Source: Streptomyces sp. 7-21 (lineage in GTDB: Bacteria; Actinomycetota; Actinomycetes; Streptomycetales; Streptomycetaceae). Taken from it: a DNA stretch of 64,000 nt. The notes below the pieces were generated by a model. The model did no database searches. It worked only from the letters and a program-made list of their open reading frames with translations, and was not told the DNA's origin. The translations under genes were made by a program, and so were the position numbers. The number at the start of each line of letters is the position of its first letter. Within the stretch, counting starts at the first letter, position 1. This document shows positions 31,146 to 41,441 of this stretch, piece by piece. The stretch spans positions 310,001 through 374,000 of the forward strand of contig NZ_JAERRL010000004.1 of the NCBI RefSeq assembly GCF_016741785.1, written 5' to 3'.

Positions 31146-31450
31146 GGGCAGGCCCTCTTGTTCTCGGCGGCGGTGCGGGCAGACTCGGCAAGCGCGGCAA
31201 ACTGCTCGGACAGGCCGGCCAGGACCTCGGGCTTGAGCTTGTAGTAGGTGAAACGACCGCACGGCTCGGTCTCCACGATCCCGGCCTCGCGCAGCACCTT
31301 CATGTGGTTGGACAGGTTGGTCTGCTTGGCTCCGGTCTCCTCGACCAGGTGCGTCGTGCAGAGCGTTTCGCGCGCGAGCAGGGTCACGATCTTCAGGCGG
31401 AGCGGATCGCCCAGCACCCGGATCACGTCAGGATCGACTGAAGTCAGCAT
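31142..31450 (-). CDS. arsR: ArsR-family repressor (second copy)
   Basis: Predicted 102 residues: VIRVLGDPLRLKIVTLLARE, TNLSNHMKVLREAGIVETEP and GRFTYYKL make up the winged helix. The usual ELCVCDL is replaced by ETLCTTHLVEE with a single Cys, and another Cys lies in TEPCGRF, so the As(III) site is of a different geometry from the first ArsR. First gene of the arsR-acr3-arsO operon. A palindrome and direct repeats upstream are its probable operator. Confidence 0.92.
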   Translation of the reverse strand: MLTSVDPDVIRVLGDPLRLKIVTLLARETLCTTHLVEETGAKQTNLSNHMKVLREAGIVETEPCGRFTYYKLKPEVLAGLSEQFAALAESARTAAENKRACP

Positions 31451-31451
31451 G

Positions 31452-31489
31452 CGCTGATACTCTCACATCACCACTCGCTGATACCAGCG
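31452..31489. promoter_or_regulatory. operator between arsR and arsC
   Basis: CGCTGATAC occurs at 31452-31460 and 31476-31484, 24 bp apart. The second copy extends to the palindrome CGCTG-ATAC-CAGCG (31476-31489). This lies just upstream of the minus-strand arsR start and in the arsC upstream region, fitting control of both transcripts. Confidence 0.55.
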
Positions 31490-31545
31490 AGGGCTGAAGT
31501 CATTGGCGGCTGGGTTCCGCCATGCGACGAGAGAGAACGATCACC

Positions 31546-31968
31546 ATGGCCGACAAGCCGTCCGTCCTGTTCGTCTGTGTCCACAACGCCGGTCGCTCCC
31601 AGATGGCCGCCGCGTGGCTGACCCACCTGGCCGGCGACCGCGTCGAGGTCCGCTCCGCCGGCTCCAACCCGGGCGACCAGGTCAACCCGGCCGCCGTCGA
31701 GGCCATGGCCGAGGTCGGTATCGACATCTCCCAGGAGACGCCGAAGATCCTTACCGTCGACGCGGTCCGCGAGTCGGATGTGTGCATCACCATGGGCTGC
31801 GGCGACACCTGCCCCGTCTTCCCCGGCAAGCGCTACCTGGACTGGAAGCTGGACGACCCGGCCGGCCAGGGCGTCGAGGCCGTACGCCCGATCCGCGACG
31901 AGATCAAGACCCTGGTGGAGGGCCTGATCGCCGAGATCGCCCCGGCGAAGCCGGAGGCGACGGCGTGA
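31546..31968 (+). CDS. arsC: arsenate reductase (LMW-phosphatase type, thioredoxin-linked)
   Basis: Predicted 140 residues from ATG 31546 (GAGAGAACGATCACC before it; an in-frame ATG at 31522 would add eight residues). The P-loop FVCVHNAGRSQMAAAW matches the C-x5-R nucleophile site of the low-molecular-weight phosphatase fold, and the redox Cys pair appears in TMGCGDTCPVFPGKRYLDW. It reduces As(V) to As(III), being recycled by thioredoxin or mycothiol. It overlaps the thioredoxin reductase gene by four bases. Confidence 0.93.
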   Translation: MADKPSVLFVCVHNAGRSQMAAAWLTHLAGDRVEVRSAGSNPGDQVNPAAVEAMAEVGIDISQETPKILTVDAVRESDVCITMGCGDTCPVFPGKRYLDWKLDDPAGQGVEAVRPIRDEIKTLVEGLIAEIAPAKPEATA

Positions 31969-32939
31969 GCGAGATACGCGAGGTCGTCGTCATCGGCTCC
32001 GGCCCTGCCGGATACACCGCCGCGCTCTACACCGCCCGCGCCCAGCTGAGGCCCCTGCTGTTCGGCAGCTCCATCTTCGTCGGCGGATCGCTCACGACGA
32101 CGACCGAGGTGGAGAACTTCCCCGGCTTCCCTGACGGCGTCGACGGCCCCGTCCTCATGGAGAACATGCGGGCCCAGGCCGAGAAGTTCGGCGCCGAGAT
32201 GATCGACGACGACATCGTCGAGGTCGACCTCACCGGTGACATCAAGCTCCTCACCGACTCCGCGGGCACCGTGCACCGCGCGAAGACGGTGATCATCGCG
32301 ACCGGCTCCGGCTACCGCAAGCTCGGCCTGCCGAAGGAGGATGAACTCTCTGGGCGGGGCGTGTCCTGGTGCGCGACCTGCGACGGGTTCTTCTTCCGTG
32401 ACCGGGACATCGTCGTGGTCGGCGGCGGCGACACCGCCATGGAGGAAGCCACCTTCCTCACCCGCTTCGCCCGCTCCGTCACCGTCGTCCACCGCCGCTC
32501 CACCCTGCGCGCCTCCAAGGTGATGCAGGACCGGGCGTTCGCCGACGACAAGATCTCCTTCGCCTTCGACAGCGAGATCGTTCAGATCAAGGAGAAGGAC
32601 GGCATGCTCAGCGGCGTCGTCCTGCGCGACGCCTTCACCGGCGCCACCCGCGATCTGGACGTGACGGGCCTGTTCATCGCGATCGGCCACGACCCGCGCA
32701 CCGAGCTGTTCACCGGCCAGGTCGACCTCGATGCCGAGGGCTACATCAGGGTCGCCGCCCCGTCTACGCGTACCAGCCTGCCCGGGGTGTTCGCCGCCGG
32801 CGACGTCGTCGACCACACCTACCGCCAGGCCATCACCGCTGCCGGAACCGGCGCGGCCGCGGCGCTGGACGCCGAGCGCTACCTTGCCGCCCGTGGCGCG
32901 GCAGAGACCGAGCCGGTGACCGCTGCCGTCCCGGTCTGA
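31965..32939 (+). CDS. arsT: thioredoxin-disulfide reductase of the arsenic island
   Basis: Predicted 324 residues; GTG 31965 overlaps arsC (GTGA). FAD site VVVIGSGPAGYTAALYTARA, active-site disulphide WCATCDG, NADPH site DIVVVGGGDTAMEEATFL and C-terminal FAAGDVVDHTYRQAITAAGT are all intact. It should regenerate reduced thioredoxin for the arsenate reductase. No thioredoxin gene follows, so a chromosomal thioredoxin is presumably used. A dedicated reductase in this position is called arsT in Streptomyces islands. Confidence 0.93.
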   Translation: MSEIREVVVIGSGPAGYTAALYTARAQLRPLLFGSSIFVGGSLTTTTEVENFPGFPDGVDGPVLMENMRAQAEKFGAEMIDDDIVEVDLTGDIKLLTDSAGTVHRAKTVIIATGSGYRKLGLPKEDELSGRGVSWCATCDGFFFRDRDIVVVGGGDTAMEEATFLTRFARSVTVVHRRSTLRASKVMQDRAFADDKISFAFDSEIVQIKEKDGMLSGVVLRDAFTGATRDLDVTGLFIAIGHDPRTELFTGQVDLDAEGYIRVAAPSTRTSLPGVFAAGDVVDHTYRQAITAAGTGAAAALDAERYLAARGAAETEPVTAAVPV

Positions 32940-33218
32940 GCGGTGCTCGCAGGCGGGGCTGTCCGGAAGCCTCCCGGCGGCTCCGCCGCAGTCGTTCCTG
33001 CCTCCGCCGGTCACTCGGCAAGCTGCAAGGTCCGTTCCGGGACGAGCCGCCGTCGGCGTCGCTATGAGGGAAACGCAGGGGCGTCGTCACCTGGCTGACG
33101 GAGAAGCCGGCGAGGCCTTCGATCGCGAGGCACTCGGGGGACGAGCCGCTCATGTGCGGGCCCTCGACTCCGGCTTCAGGGGCGTCTGTCCAGATCCTGC
33201 AGGCGCTCCTCGTCGCCA

Positions 33219-33521
33219 TCATGCCCTTGAGCCCTCCATGGGAGCCGGCCATATGCCGTCGATGAGCCAGGGTCGGGCAAGCGGCTCCAGGTCGCGCGAG
33301 AACTGGTCCCCGCCGCCACTTGCCATCCGCTGTGCCCACTGGCGCGTCGCGCCCGCAGCCCAGTCCGCCACCTGGAGCTGCGGGTGGTCCTTGCTGTCCG
33401 CAAATTCGATGGCGCCCATGAACGGGTGCATGAACTCGCCCGGCCGTGCGGGATCCGGGAAGAAGTGCACGGTGTGCAGGCGGGTGGTGTTGCGGTCGAC
33501 TACTTTCGATGCGTCGTGCAC
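33219..33521 (-). pseudogene. truncated DUF3800-like protein gene
   Basis: The frame codes about 100 residues: HDASKVVDRNTTRLHTVHFF, then IEFADSKDHPQLQVADWAAG, ATRQWAQRMASGG and a short tail. The ADSKDHPQLQVADW stretch resembles the C-terminal catalytic-like part of DUF3800 (RNase H-like) proteins, normally well over 200 residues. Upstream, an in-frame stop at about 33567 closes the frame, and no N-terminal part is found. It therefore looks like a 5'-deleted remnant left at the edge of the island. A short intact protein cannot be ruled out. Confidence 0.5.
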
Positions 33522-33703
33522 CAGCGGTGTTGCCGCGCCCGGCCGGGTGATCGTCGCGCGGCGCGGTTACCGGGGTGCGGGCGGCTGGGCTGAGCCGGGA
33601 GGGACACGGGTGTGAGAGAGGGGGGAGGGGGCCGGGCCGGTCCGCCGCCGCTGAGGTGCGGCAACGCGGCGGCGGGCGGGCCCGGCGCGGCGGCCCGGCG
33701 TGG

Positions 33704-33776
33704 CGCCCCCGGCAGGACTCGAACCTGCGGCCAAGTGCTTAGAAGGCACCTGCTCTATCCGCTGAGCTACGGGGGC
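33704..33776 (-). tRNA. tRNA-Arg (anticodon TCT)
   Basis: The minus strand folds as a normal tRNA: acceptor stem GCCCCCG (33776-33770) with CGGGGGC, D-arm with TAGCTCAGCGGATAGAGCA, anticodon loop CTTCTAA with anticodon TCT, and T-arm GCAGG-TTCGAGT-CCTGC. Discriminator G is at 33704, and the CCA end is encoded at 33703-33701. Its 3' end faces the arsenic island. Confidence 0.95.
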
Positions 33777-34080
33777 CGGTCTCCTCTGTCGTGCCTGCTG
33801 TGCGGGACGGCGCCCCTCTCTACCTCGTCGGGCACAGGATAGGGCTTCGAGAGGACCGTCCCTGTTGCTTCACGGCAGCACCCTCGTGTGGAGATCCAGT
33901 GAAGCAGACCTGATAATCGCAGGCGAATGCGATGAGCGCAGCGGTTTTGCAGCTCCGCCCGAGGGGTGTTGCGCAGTCGTTATGCCTCGGGCGTGCCGGA
34001 TCTGGCGGAACGCGCCAGTGGTGTGGTGCGTTCGGCGCAATATGCTTGGGAAACGCCCCTAAAGCGGGCATTCTGCGCAT
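33777..34080. other. 304-bp gap between tRNA-Arg and dynamin-like gene
   Basis: No gene is supported. The region is somewhat AT-richer than average and should hold the tRNA promoter (minus strand) and the GTPase promoter: CATTCT lies about 6 nt before GTG 34081, consistent with a leaderless start. Confidence 0.4.
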
Positions 34081-35676
34081 GTGGCGATCTTGGACGCACG
34101 GCCCGAACTGCTGGACGCGCTGACTCTGCTGCGCGAGCGTCTCGCCGCAGCGCGTTTCCCCCTGGACCTTCCGGGTGCGGAACGCGCCCGGCGCACGCGC
34201 GCGGAGCTGCTGGCACAGCTCGACGGCTACCTGCTGCCCCGGCTGCGCAAGCCGGAGGCACCGCTGCTCGCCGTCGTCGGCGGATCAACCGGTGCGGGAA
34301 AGTCAACACTCGTCAATTCTCTGGTGGGACGGAGAGTGACCGAAGCCGGGGTCCTCCGTCCGACCACCCGCGCGCCGGTCCTGGTCTGCCATCCCCGCGA
34401 CCGGCAGTGGTTCGCCTCCCGGCGGGTGCTGCCGCAGCTGGAGCGCGTGACGCGGCCCAGCCCCGACGGGCCGCCCGCCCTCGCCGTCGTGGCCGAGCCC
34501 GCCGTGCCGCCCGGCGTCGCCCTGCTGGACGCGCCCGACATCGACTCCGTCGTGCAGGGCAACCGCGACCTGGCCGCCGACCTGATCTGCGCGGCCGACG
34601 TGTGGGTGCTGGTCACCACCGCCGCCCGGTACGCCGACGCCCTGCCCTGGCACCTGCTGCGCAGCGCCCGCGAGTACGACGTCACGCTCGTCACCGTCCT
34701 GGACCGGGTGCCGCACCAGATCGCCACCGAGGTCACCCGCCACTACGCCGCGCTGCTCGACGAGGCCGGGCTCGGCGGCGTGCCGCGGTTCACCGTCCCC
34801 GAGCTTCCCGAGTCCGCGCGCGGCGGCTCCGGCCTGCTGCCCGCCACCGCCGTGGCCGGGCTCCGCGAGTGGCTGACGCGGCGCGCGCAGGACCCCGTCG
34901 CGCGCGCCGCCGCGGCCGCCCGCACCGCCACCGGCGCCCTGGCCTCCTTGCGGCCGCGGGTGATCTCCCTGGCCGCCGCCAGCGCCGCCCAGTACGGCGC
35001 GGCCGTCCGGCTCGACCGGCACGTCACCGAGGCGTTCACCGCCGCCCGCGACCGGGTGCGCGACTGCCTGGACACCGGCGGCCTCGTCACCGGCGACGTG
35101 CGCGCCCAGTGGCTCGCCTTCCCTGACGACGCCAGCGGCGAGGAGCTGCTCAGCGCTCTGGCCGCCGCCCTGACCGGGCTGCTCGCCGAGGCCGTCACCG
35201 ACGCCGCGCAGCGCGTCGCCGCCGCCTGGCGCGCCGCGCCCGGAGCCCCGGAGCCCGCCACGCCCGACCAGCCGGGCGGAGCCGGGGAACTGCGGGCCCG
35301 CCTGGGCGTCGGCGTCCGGCGGCTGCGCCGCTGCCTGGAGGAACTGGCCGAGGAGGCCAGGAGCCGCCGCGGCGTCCGCGCCGACGACGCCGAGACCGCC
35401 GCCGTCCTCGCCGTCGCCCTGCTCGGCGGTGACACCTCCGTCATCGCCCGCCAGCTCCTCGCCGGGGCCTTCGGCACGGACGAGACCGTCCGCATGTGCG
35501 ACCAGGGCGCAGCGCTCCTGGCCTCCGCCGTCTCCACCGCCCTCGACGCCGAACGCACGCGCTGCGCCGCGCCCCTGCACGGCCTGGGCCTGTCGCCCCG
35601 GCCGCAGGCGGATCTGGTCGCCGCGCTGTCCGCCGTCCGCACGGGCCGGCGCGAGCCCGCCGCCCTCCCTCACTGA
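34081..35676 (+). CDS. dynamin-like GTPase, first of a pair
   Basis: Predicted 531 residues. N-terminal helical lead, then a GTPase domain with G1 [18 protein letters not shown], switch Thr in [11 protein letters not shown]3-like [10 protein letters not shown] and a G4-like [10 protein letters not shown] instead of NKxD. The rest (~250-531) is long helical segments rich in Ala, Arg and Leu, as in stalk regions of bacterial dynamin-like proteins. No membrane helix is obvious. It lies 37 bp upstream of a second GTPase gene, as in the two-dynamin systems that stabilise sporulation septa in Streptomyces; assignment to DynA/DynB is a guess. Confidence 0.8.
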   Translation: MAILDARPELLDALTLLRERLAAARFPLDLPGAERARRTRAELLAQLDGYLLPRLRKPEAPLLAVVGGSTGAGKSTLVNSLVGRRVTEAGVLRPTTRAPVLVCHPRDRQWFASRRVLPQLERVTRPSPDGPPALAVVAEPAVPPGVALLDAPDIDSVVQGNRDLAADLICAADVWVLVTTAARYADALPWHLLRSAREYDVTLVTVLDRVPHQIATEVTRHYAALLDEAGLGGVPRFTVPELPESARGGSGLLPATAVAGLREWLTRRAQDPVARAAAAARTATGALASLRPRVISLAAASAAQYGAAVRLDRHVTEAFTAARDRVRDCLDTGGLVTGDVRAQWLAFPDDASGEELLSALAAALTGLLAEAVTDAAQRVAAAWRAAPGAPEPATPDQPGGAGELRARLGVGVRRLRRCLEELAEEARSRRGVRADDAETAAVLAVALLGGDTSVIARQLLAGAFGTDETVRMCDQGAALLASAVSTALDAERTRCAAPLHGLGLSPRPQADLVAALSAVRTGRREPAALPH

Positions 35677-35713
35677 CCGCCGCTCCCCGCGATCCTCCGG
35701 GAAGGAGTGCGCC

Positions 35714-37414
35714 ATGCCGCACACGAGCTTTTCTCCGGCCACGTCTCCGGGCACGTCTCCGGGCATGTCCCCGGGCACGTCCGAGCCCGCGCCTGAGCTG
35801 CGCACGCTGCGCGCCCGGCTCGGGGCCCTGCGCGACCTGGTCAGCCTGTCCGGCGCCCGCCTCGACGCCGGGACCTTGGACGCCGCCTCCCGCCTCCTCG
35901 ACGAGGCCGCCGCCCGCGACCGGCTGCCCGCCGCGTTCACCACCGTCGCCCTCGCGGGCGCCACCGGCGGCGGTAAGTCGTCCCTGTTCAATGCCCTGGC
36001 CGGGGCCCAGCTCTCCGAGACCGGCGTGCGCCGTCCCACCACCGCCACCGCCCTGTCGTGCGTGTGGGACACCCCGCGCGGCGGCGACAACCCCGAGGGC
36101 CTGCTGGAACGCCTCGGCATCGCACCCCGCTTCCGCCGCCGCCCCCACTGCGACGACCCCGCCCTGGGCGGCCTGATCCTCGTCGACCTGCCCGACCTCG
36201 ACTCCGTCGACCCGGCCCACCGGGAGCAGACCGACCGGCTGCTCGGACTGGTCGACGCCATCATCTGGGTCACCGACCCCGAGAAGTACGCCGACGCCCT
36301 CCTCCACGAGCGCTACCTGCGGGCCTTCGCCGGGCACGCCGAGGTCAGCGTCGTCGTGCTCAACCAGGCCGACCGGCTGCCCGGCGACGCCGTGGACGCC
36401 GTCCTGGACGACCTGCGCCGGCTGCTCGACGAGGGCGGCGTCCCGCTCGGCGAACACGGCGAGCCCGGCGCCCGGGTGCTGGCCGTCTCCGCGCTCACCG
36501 GCGAAGGCATCGCCGACCTGCGGCGCGACATCGCCGACCTGGTGTCCACGCGCGCCACCGCCGCGCGCCGCCTCGCCGCCGACGTCGACGGCCTCACCCG
36601 CCAGCTGCGGCCCCACCTGGTGCCCGCGGGCGGCGACGCCCCGGCCGGGCTGACCTCCCGGGTCCGCCAGGAGTTCGAGGACCGCCTCGCCGTCGCCGTC
36701 GGGGCGCCCGCCGCGGGCGAGACGGCCGAACGCGCCTGGCTGCGCCGCGCCGACCATGCCTGCGGCACGCCCTGGGCGCGGCTGCTGCGCCGCCTCGCCT
36801 GGCACCAGGCCGAACGGCGGGGGGAGCCGCACGCGTTCGCGGCCAAGCGGCAGCGGGCCGCGCAGCCGCCCGCCGTCTCCCGCCCGGCGATCGAGGAGGC
36901 CGTGCGGCGCCTCGCCGAGGACGCCGCGCGCGGCCTGCCGCGCCCCTGGGCCGAGGCGGTCGCCCGGGCCGCGCGGCGCGGCGCCGCGGACCTGCCTGCC
37001 GCCCTCGACGAAGCGCTGGCGACGCAGCCCACCGGCATCGCGCCCCGGCCGCGCTGGTGGTCGGCCGCCGCCGCCGGGCAGGCCGGGCTCGTGGGCCTCC
37101 AGCTGCTCGGGCTGTGCTGGCTGGTCACCGCGCTCGTCGCCCAGCCGGTGGTCGGCCGCTGGCTGCCGTTCATGCTGCTCGCCGGCGGCGCGCTGGCCGG
37201 GCCGCTGCTGGCCTGGGCCTGCCGCGTCGCCGCGCGCGGCGGGGCCCGCGCCTTCGGGCACGAGGAGGAGTCGCGGCTGCGGCGGCTGGCGGCCGAGCAG
37301 GGGCACCGGCACGTGCTGGAACCGGTCGCCGCGGAGCTGATGCGCTATCAGGAGGCGGCCGAGCGCTACCATCTGGCCGCCGGGCCGCCCGGCGGCGCCC
37401 AACTCCCCGTGTGA
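35714..37414 (+). CDS. dynamin-like membrane GTPase, second of a pair
   Basis: Predicted 566 residues; ATG after GGGAAGGAGTGCGCC. An unusual N-terminal T-S-P-G repeat (ATSPGTSPGMSPGTSEP) precedes G1 LAGATGGGKSSLFNALAG, switch RRPTTATAL, G3 LILVDLPDLDSVD, G4 VLNQADRLPG and G5 VSALTGEG. A helical stalk follows and two membrane helices end the protein (LVGLQLLGLCWLVTALVAQP and WLPFMLLAGGALAGPLLAWA). Two-helix anchors with a dynamin-like stalk suggest membrane remodelling. Probably forms a hetero-oligomer with the preceding GTPase. Confidence 0.85.
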   Translation: MPHTSFSPATSPGTSPGMSPGTSEPAPELRTLRARLGALRDLVSLSGARLDAGTLDAASRLLDEAAARDRLPAAFTTVALAGATGGGKSSLFNALAGAQLSETGVRRPTTATALSCVWDTPRGGDNPEGLLERLGIAPRFRRRPHCDDPALGGLILVDLPDLDSVDPAHREQTDRLLGLVDAIIWVTDPEKYADALLHERYLRAFAGHAEVSVVVLNQADRLPGDAVDAVLDDLRRLLDEGGVPLGEHGEPGARVLAVSALTGEGIADLRRDIADLVSTRATAARRLAADVDGLTRQLRPHLVPAGGDAPAGLTSRVRQEFEDRLAVAVGAPAAGETAERAWLRRADHACGTPWARLLRRLAWHQAERRGEPHAFAAKRQRAAQPPAVSRPAIEEAVRRLAEDAARGLPRPWAEAVARAARRGAADLPAALDEALATQPTGIAPRPRWWSAAAAGQAGLVGLQLLGLCWLVTALVAQPVVGRWLPFMLLAGGALAGPLLAWACRVAARGGARAFGHEEESRLRRLAAEQGHRHVLEPVAAELMRYQEAAERYHLAAGPPGGAQLPV

Positions 37415-37574
37415 AGGTAACGATTCAACTTCGGAACGTGTAACAGCGGGGGGCGGTGGGGACATTGAGCTTTCCGCTCTCTACGATCCAGCGTACGCAC
37501 GGGGACACGTGAGAATCGTGCGGCCGGACAGACGGCTGCGCCCTGTGATCACTGGCATTGTGGAGGGGACACAC

Positions 37575-38987
37575 ATGTTGCTTGCGCGCAAGCGGGTTCT
37601 TGCCCGCTGTGCGGCCACAGCCGTCGCCGCGGGCCTCACCGCGGCCGGTGCGATAGCGACCGCGGCGCCCGCCGCGGCTGACGCCCCCGGCACGGGCGGC
37701 GCCACCGCCACGCTGGAGGGCCTCCAGATCTACGACCGGGTCGACGTCACCGTCGACGGCCGGACCCACACCTACGGCGCCGGGCTGTTCAACCTGGCCG
37801 CCGACGGCGGCGGCACGTACCAGACGTACTGCATCGACTTCGGCACCGCCGCCCAGAACGGCACGCAGTACCGGGAGACCGGCTGGGACTCCTCGACGCT
37901 GCACGACAACCCGGACGCCGGCAAGATCAACTGGATCCTCCAGAACTCCTACCCGGTGGTCGACGACCTCAACGCCCTCGCCGCCGAGGCGGGCGCCGAG
38001 TCGCTGACCGAGGAGCAGGCTGCCGCCGGCACGCAGGCCGCGATCTGGCACCTCTCCGACGGTGTCGAGGCCGTGCCGCAGAACGAGAACGCCCAGGCGC
38101 TCACCGAGTGGCTGCTCTCGGCCGCCGAGGACGTGGCCGAGCCCAGCCCGTCCCTCCAGCTCAACCCGTCGCAGGTCTCCGGCACGCCGGGCAGCATCAT
38201 CGGCCCGGTCACGGTCGAGACCAGCGCCGACGCCGTGTACGTGGCCCCGGACGCGGCCGCCGCCGAGCAGGGCGTGACCATCGTCGACGCCAACGGCGAG
38301 CCGATCAGCGAGGACGTCGCGGTCACCGACGGCAGCGAGCTGTACTTCTCAGTGCCCGAGGGCGCCGAGGACGGCAGCGCTTCGCTGACCGCGACGGCGA
38401 CCTCCTCGGTGCCGGTCGGCCGTGCCTTCACCGGCGTGGACACCGTCACCCAGACGATGATCCTCGCCGGCTCCTCCGATGCCTCCGTGTCCGCGACCGC
38501 GACCGCCAACTGGGCCAGCGAGGGCCCGGCCCCGGCCGTGACCGCGCACGAGAACTGCGCCGCGGGCGGCGTGGACATCACCGCCACCAACGAGGGTGAC
38601 GAGCCGTTCGTCTTCGAGCTGGAGGGCGAGGAGTACGAGATCCCGGCCGGCGGCTCCGAGACCGTGACCGTCCCCGTCGAGGACGGCCAGGCGTACGAGA
38701 TCACCATCGCCGGCCTCGATGGCGGCGAGGGCTGGGAGTTCACCGGCGTCCTCGACTGCTCCACCAACGGTGACGGCGGCATGGAGCCCATCGGGGACGA
38801 CGACAGCAACGAGCCCTCGCCCGCGGGCGACACCGGCCCGGACCTGGCCGACACCGGCAGCAGCAGCGGCAACCCCGCCATGATCGCGGGTATCGCGGTC
38901 GCGCTGCTCGTCGCCGGCGGTGCCGCGGTCTTCTTCATCCGCCGCCGGTCCGCCGCCAGCGCCTCGGGTGCCTCGGCTGACGACTGA
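37575..38987 (+). CDS. cell-wall-anchored protein with Cys-Gln thioester domain
   Basis: Predicted 470 residues; ATG after GGAGGGGACACAC. Signal peptide (LARCAATAVAAGLTAAGAIA, cut near AAAD). A thioester domain (~40-190) has the signature YQTYCIDFGT with the thioester Cys and TQAAIWHLSDG with the Gln partner. Ig-like beta domains follow (~195-400), then an acidic linker, LADTG (an LAxTG motif for class E sortase), membrane helix AGIAVALLVAGGAAVFF and an Arg-rich tail. Such proteins can bind covalently to surfaces. A strong terminator follows the gene. Confidence 0.92.
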   Translation: MLLARKRVLARCAATAVAAGLTAAGAIATAAPAAADAPGTGGATATLEGLQIYDRVDVTVDGRTHTYGAGLFNLAADGGGTYQTYCIDFGTAAQNGTQYRETGWDSSTLHDNPDAGKINWILQNSYPVVDDLNALAAEAGAESLTEEQAAAGTQAAIWHLSDGVEAVPQNENAQALTEWLLSAAEDVAEPSPSLQLNPSQVSGTPGSIIGPVTVETSADAVYVAPDAAAAEQGVTIVDANGEPISEDVAVTDGSELYFSVPEGAEDGSASLTATATSSVPVGRAFTGVDTVTQTMILAGSSDASVSATATANWASEGPAPAVTAHENCAAGGVDITATNEGDEPFVFELEGEEYEIPAGGSETVTVPVEDGQAYEITIAGLDGGEGWEFTGVLDCSTNGDGGMEPIGDDDSNEPSPAGDTGPDLADTGSSSGNPAMIAGIAVALLVAGGAAVFFIRRRSAASASGASADD

Positions 38988-39039
38988 CGCGGCCGCGAGC
39001 GGCGCCTGAGCCATCCGGCGCCGCCGCGCTGACCGCCCG

Positions 39040-39076
39040 GAAGGGGGCGGGCCCGCCGGACGGGTCCGCCCCCTTC
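39040..39076 (+). terminator. strong terminator after the thioester protein gene
   Basis: Perfect 11-bp arms (39040-39050 with 39066-39076) are extended by five inner pairs (39051-39055 with 39061-39065, one G-T), leaving a 5-nt loop: a 16-bp stem about 50 bp after the stop codon. Confidence 0.85.
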
Positions 39077-39297
39077 GCCGTGTTCCCCGTGCTTGCCGTA
39101 CTGTTCCGTGCTTCCCGCACGCACCCCGCCCCGGGGCGTCCGGGCGAGGCGTCGGCGCCCCGCCCGCGGTCCCCCCGGGGCTCCCCGTCCCCGCCCGCCC
39201 CGCGGGTCACAGCCGGTTTCCGCGCTGGCGGTGGCATGCGGCAGGATGGGGACATCCGCTCTCGAAGCTCACTACGCGATCCGCCGGACGGTTTCTC

Positions 39298-40962
<1,665 letters not shown>

Positions 40963-40969
40963 GCGCGCC

Positions 40970-41401
40970 GTGCGTCACGTCTACCGGTGCCCGCTGCGCT
41001 GGTCCGACATGGACGCCTTCGGGCACGTCAACAACGTGGTCTTCCTCCGCTATCTGGAGGAGGCCAGGATCGATCTCTTCTTCCGGGTGGCGCGCGAGGC
41101 CGACGCGGGCACGTTCGCGTCCGGGTCGGTCGTCGCGCACCACGAGATCGACTACCTCAGGCCGCTGACGTACCGCCCCGAGCCGGTCACCATCGAGCTG
41201 TGGGTGACCCGGCTCGGCGGCGCCTCGCTGACGGTGGCCTACGAGGTGAAGGACGAGCGCGAGACGTACGCGCGCGCCTCGACCGTCGTCGTCCCCTACG
41301 ACCTGGCCGAGGGGCGCCCCCGGCGGCTGACGCCGCAGGAGCGGACGTTCGCCGAGAAGTACCGGGACGACGCGCACGGCGACGACGCCTACGGCGTGTG
41401 A
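40970..41401 (+). CDS. hotdog-fold acyl-CoA thioesterase
   Basis: Predicted 143 residues, GTG start. The 4-hydroxybenzoyl-CoA thioesterase-type pattern is clear: RWSDMDAFGHVNNVVFLRYL with the catalytic Asp, then EIDYLRPLTYRPEPVTIELW and VTRLGGASLTVAYEV. It probably hydrolyses acyl-CoA of unknown chain. Co-transcribed with ettA (7-bp gap), an association common in actinomycetes. Confidence 0.9.
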   Translation: MRHVYRCPLRWSDMDAFGHVNNVVFLRYLEEARIDLFFRVAREADAGTFASGSVVAHHEIDYLRPLTYRPEPVTIELWVTRLGGASLTVAYEVKDERETYARASTVVVPYDLAEGRPRRLTPQERTFAEKYRDDAHGDDAYGV

Positions 41402-41441
41402 CCGCACGGCAGGGAACGCGACGCGGTGGCGGTGTGACGAC

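Noticed and set aside
28969..31200. One long minus-strand frame that would fuse arsO and sequence over acr3
   Set aside because: The part over acr3 is a shadow of the ACR3 permease; the real arsO start is GTG 30030 with a GTGA overlap.
33701..33776. Attachment-site duplicate of the tRNA-Arg 3' end inside the window
   Set aside because: No second copy of the T-arm/acceptor sequence was seen to the left, so an att pair is not claimed.
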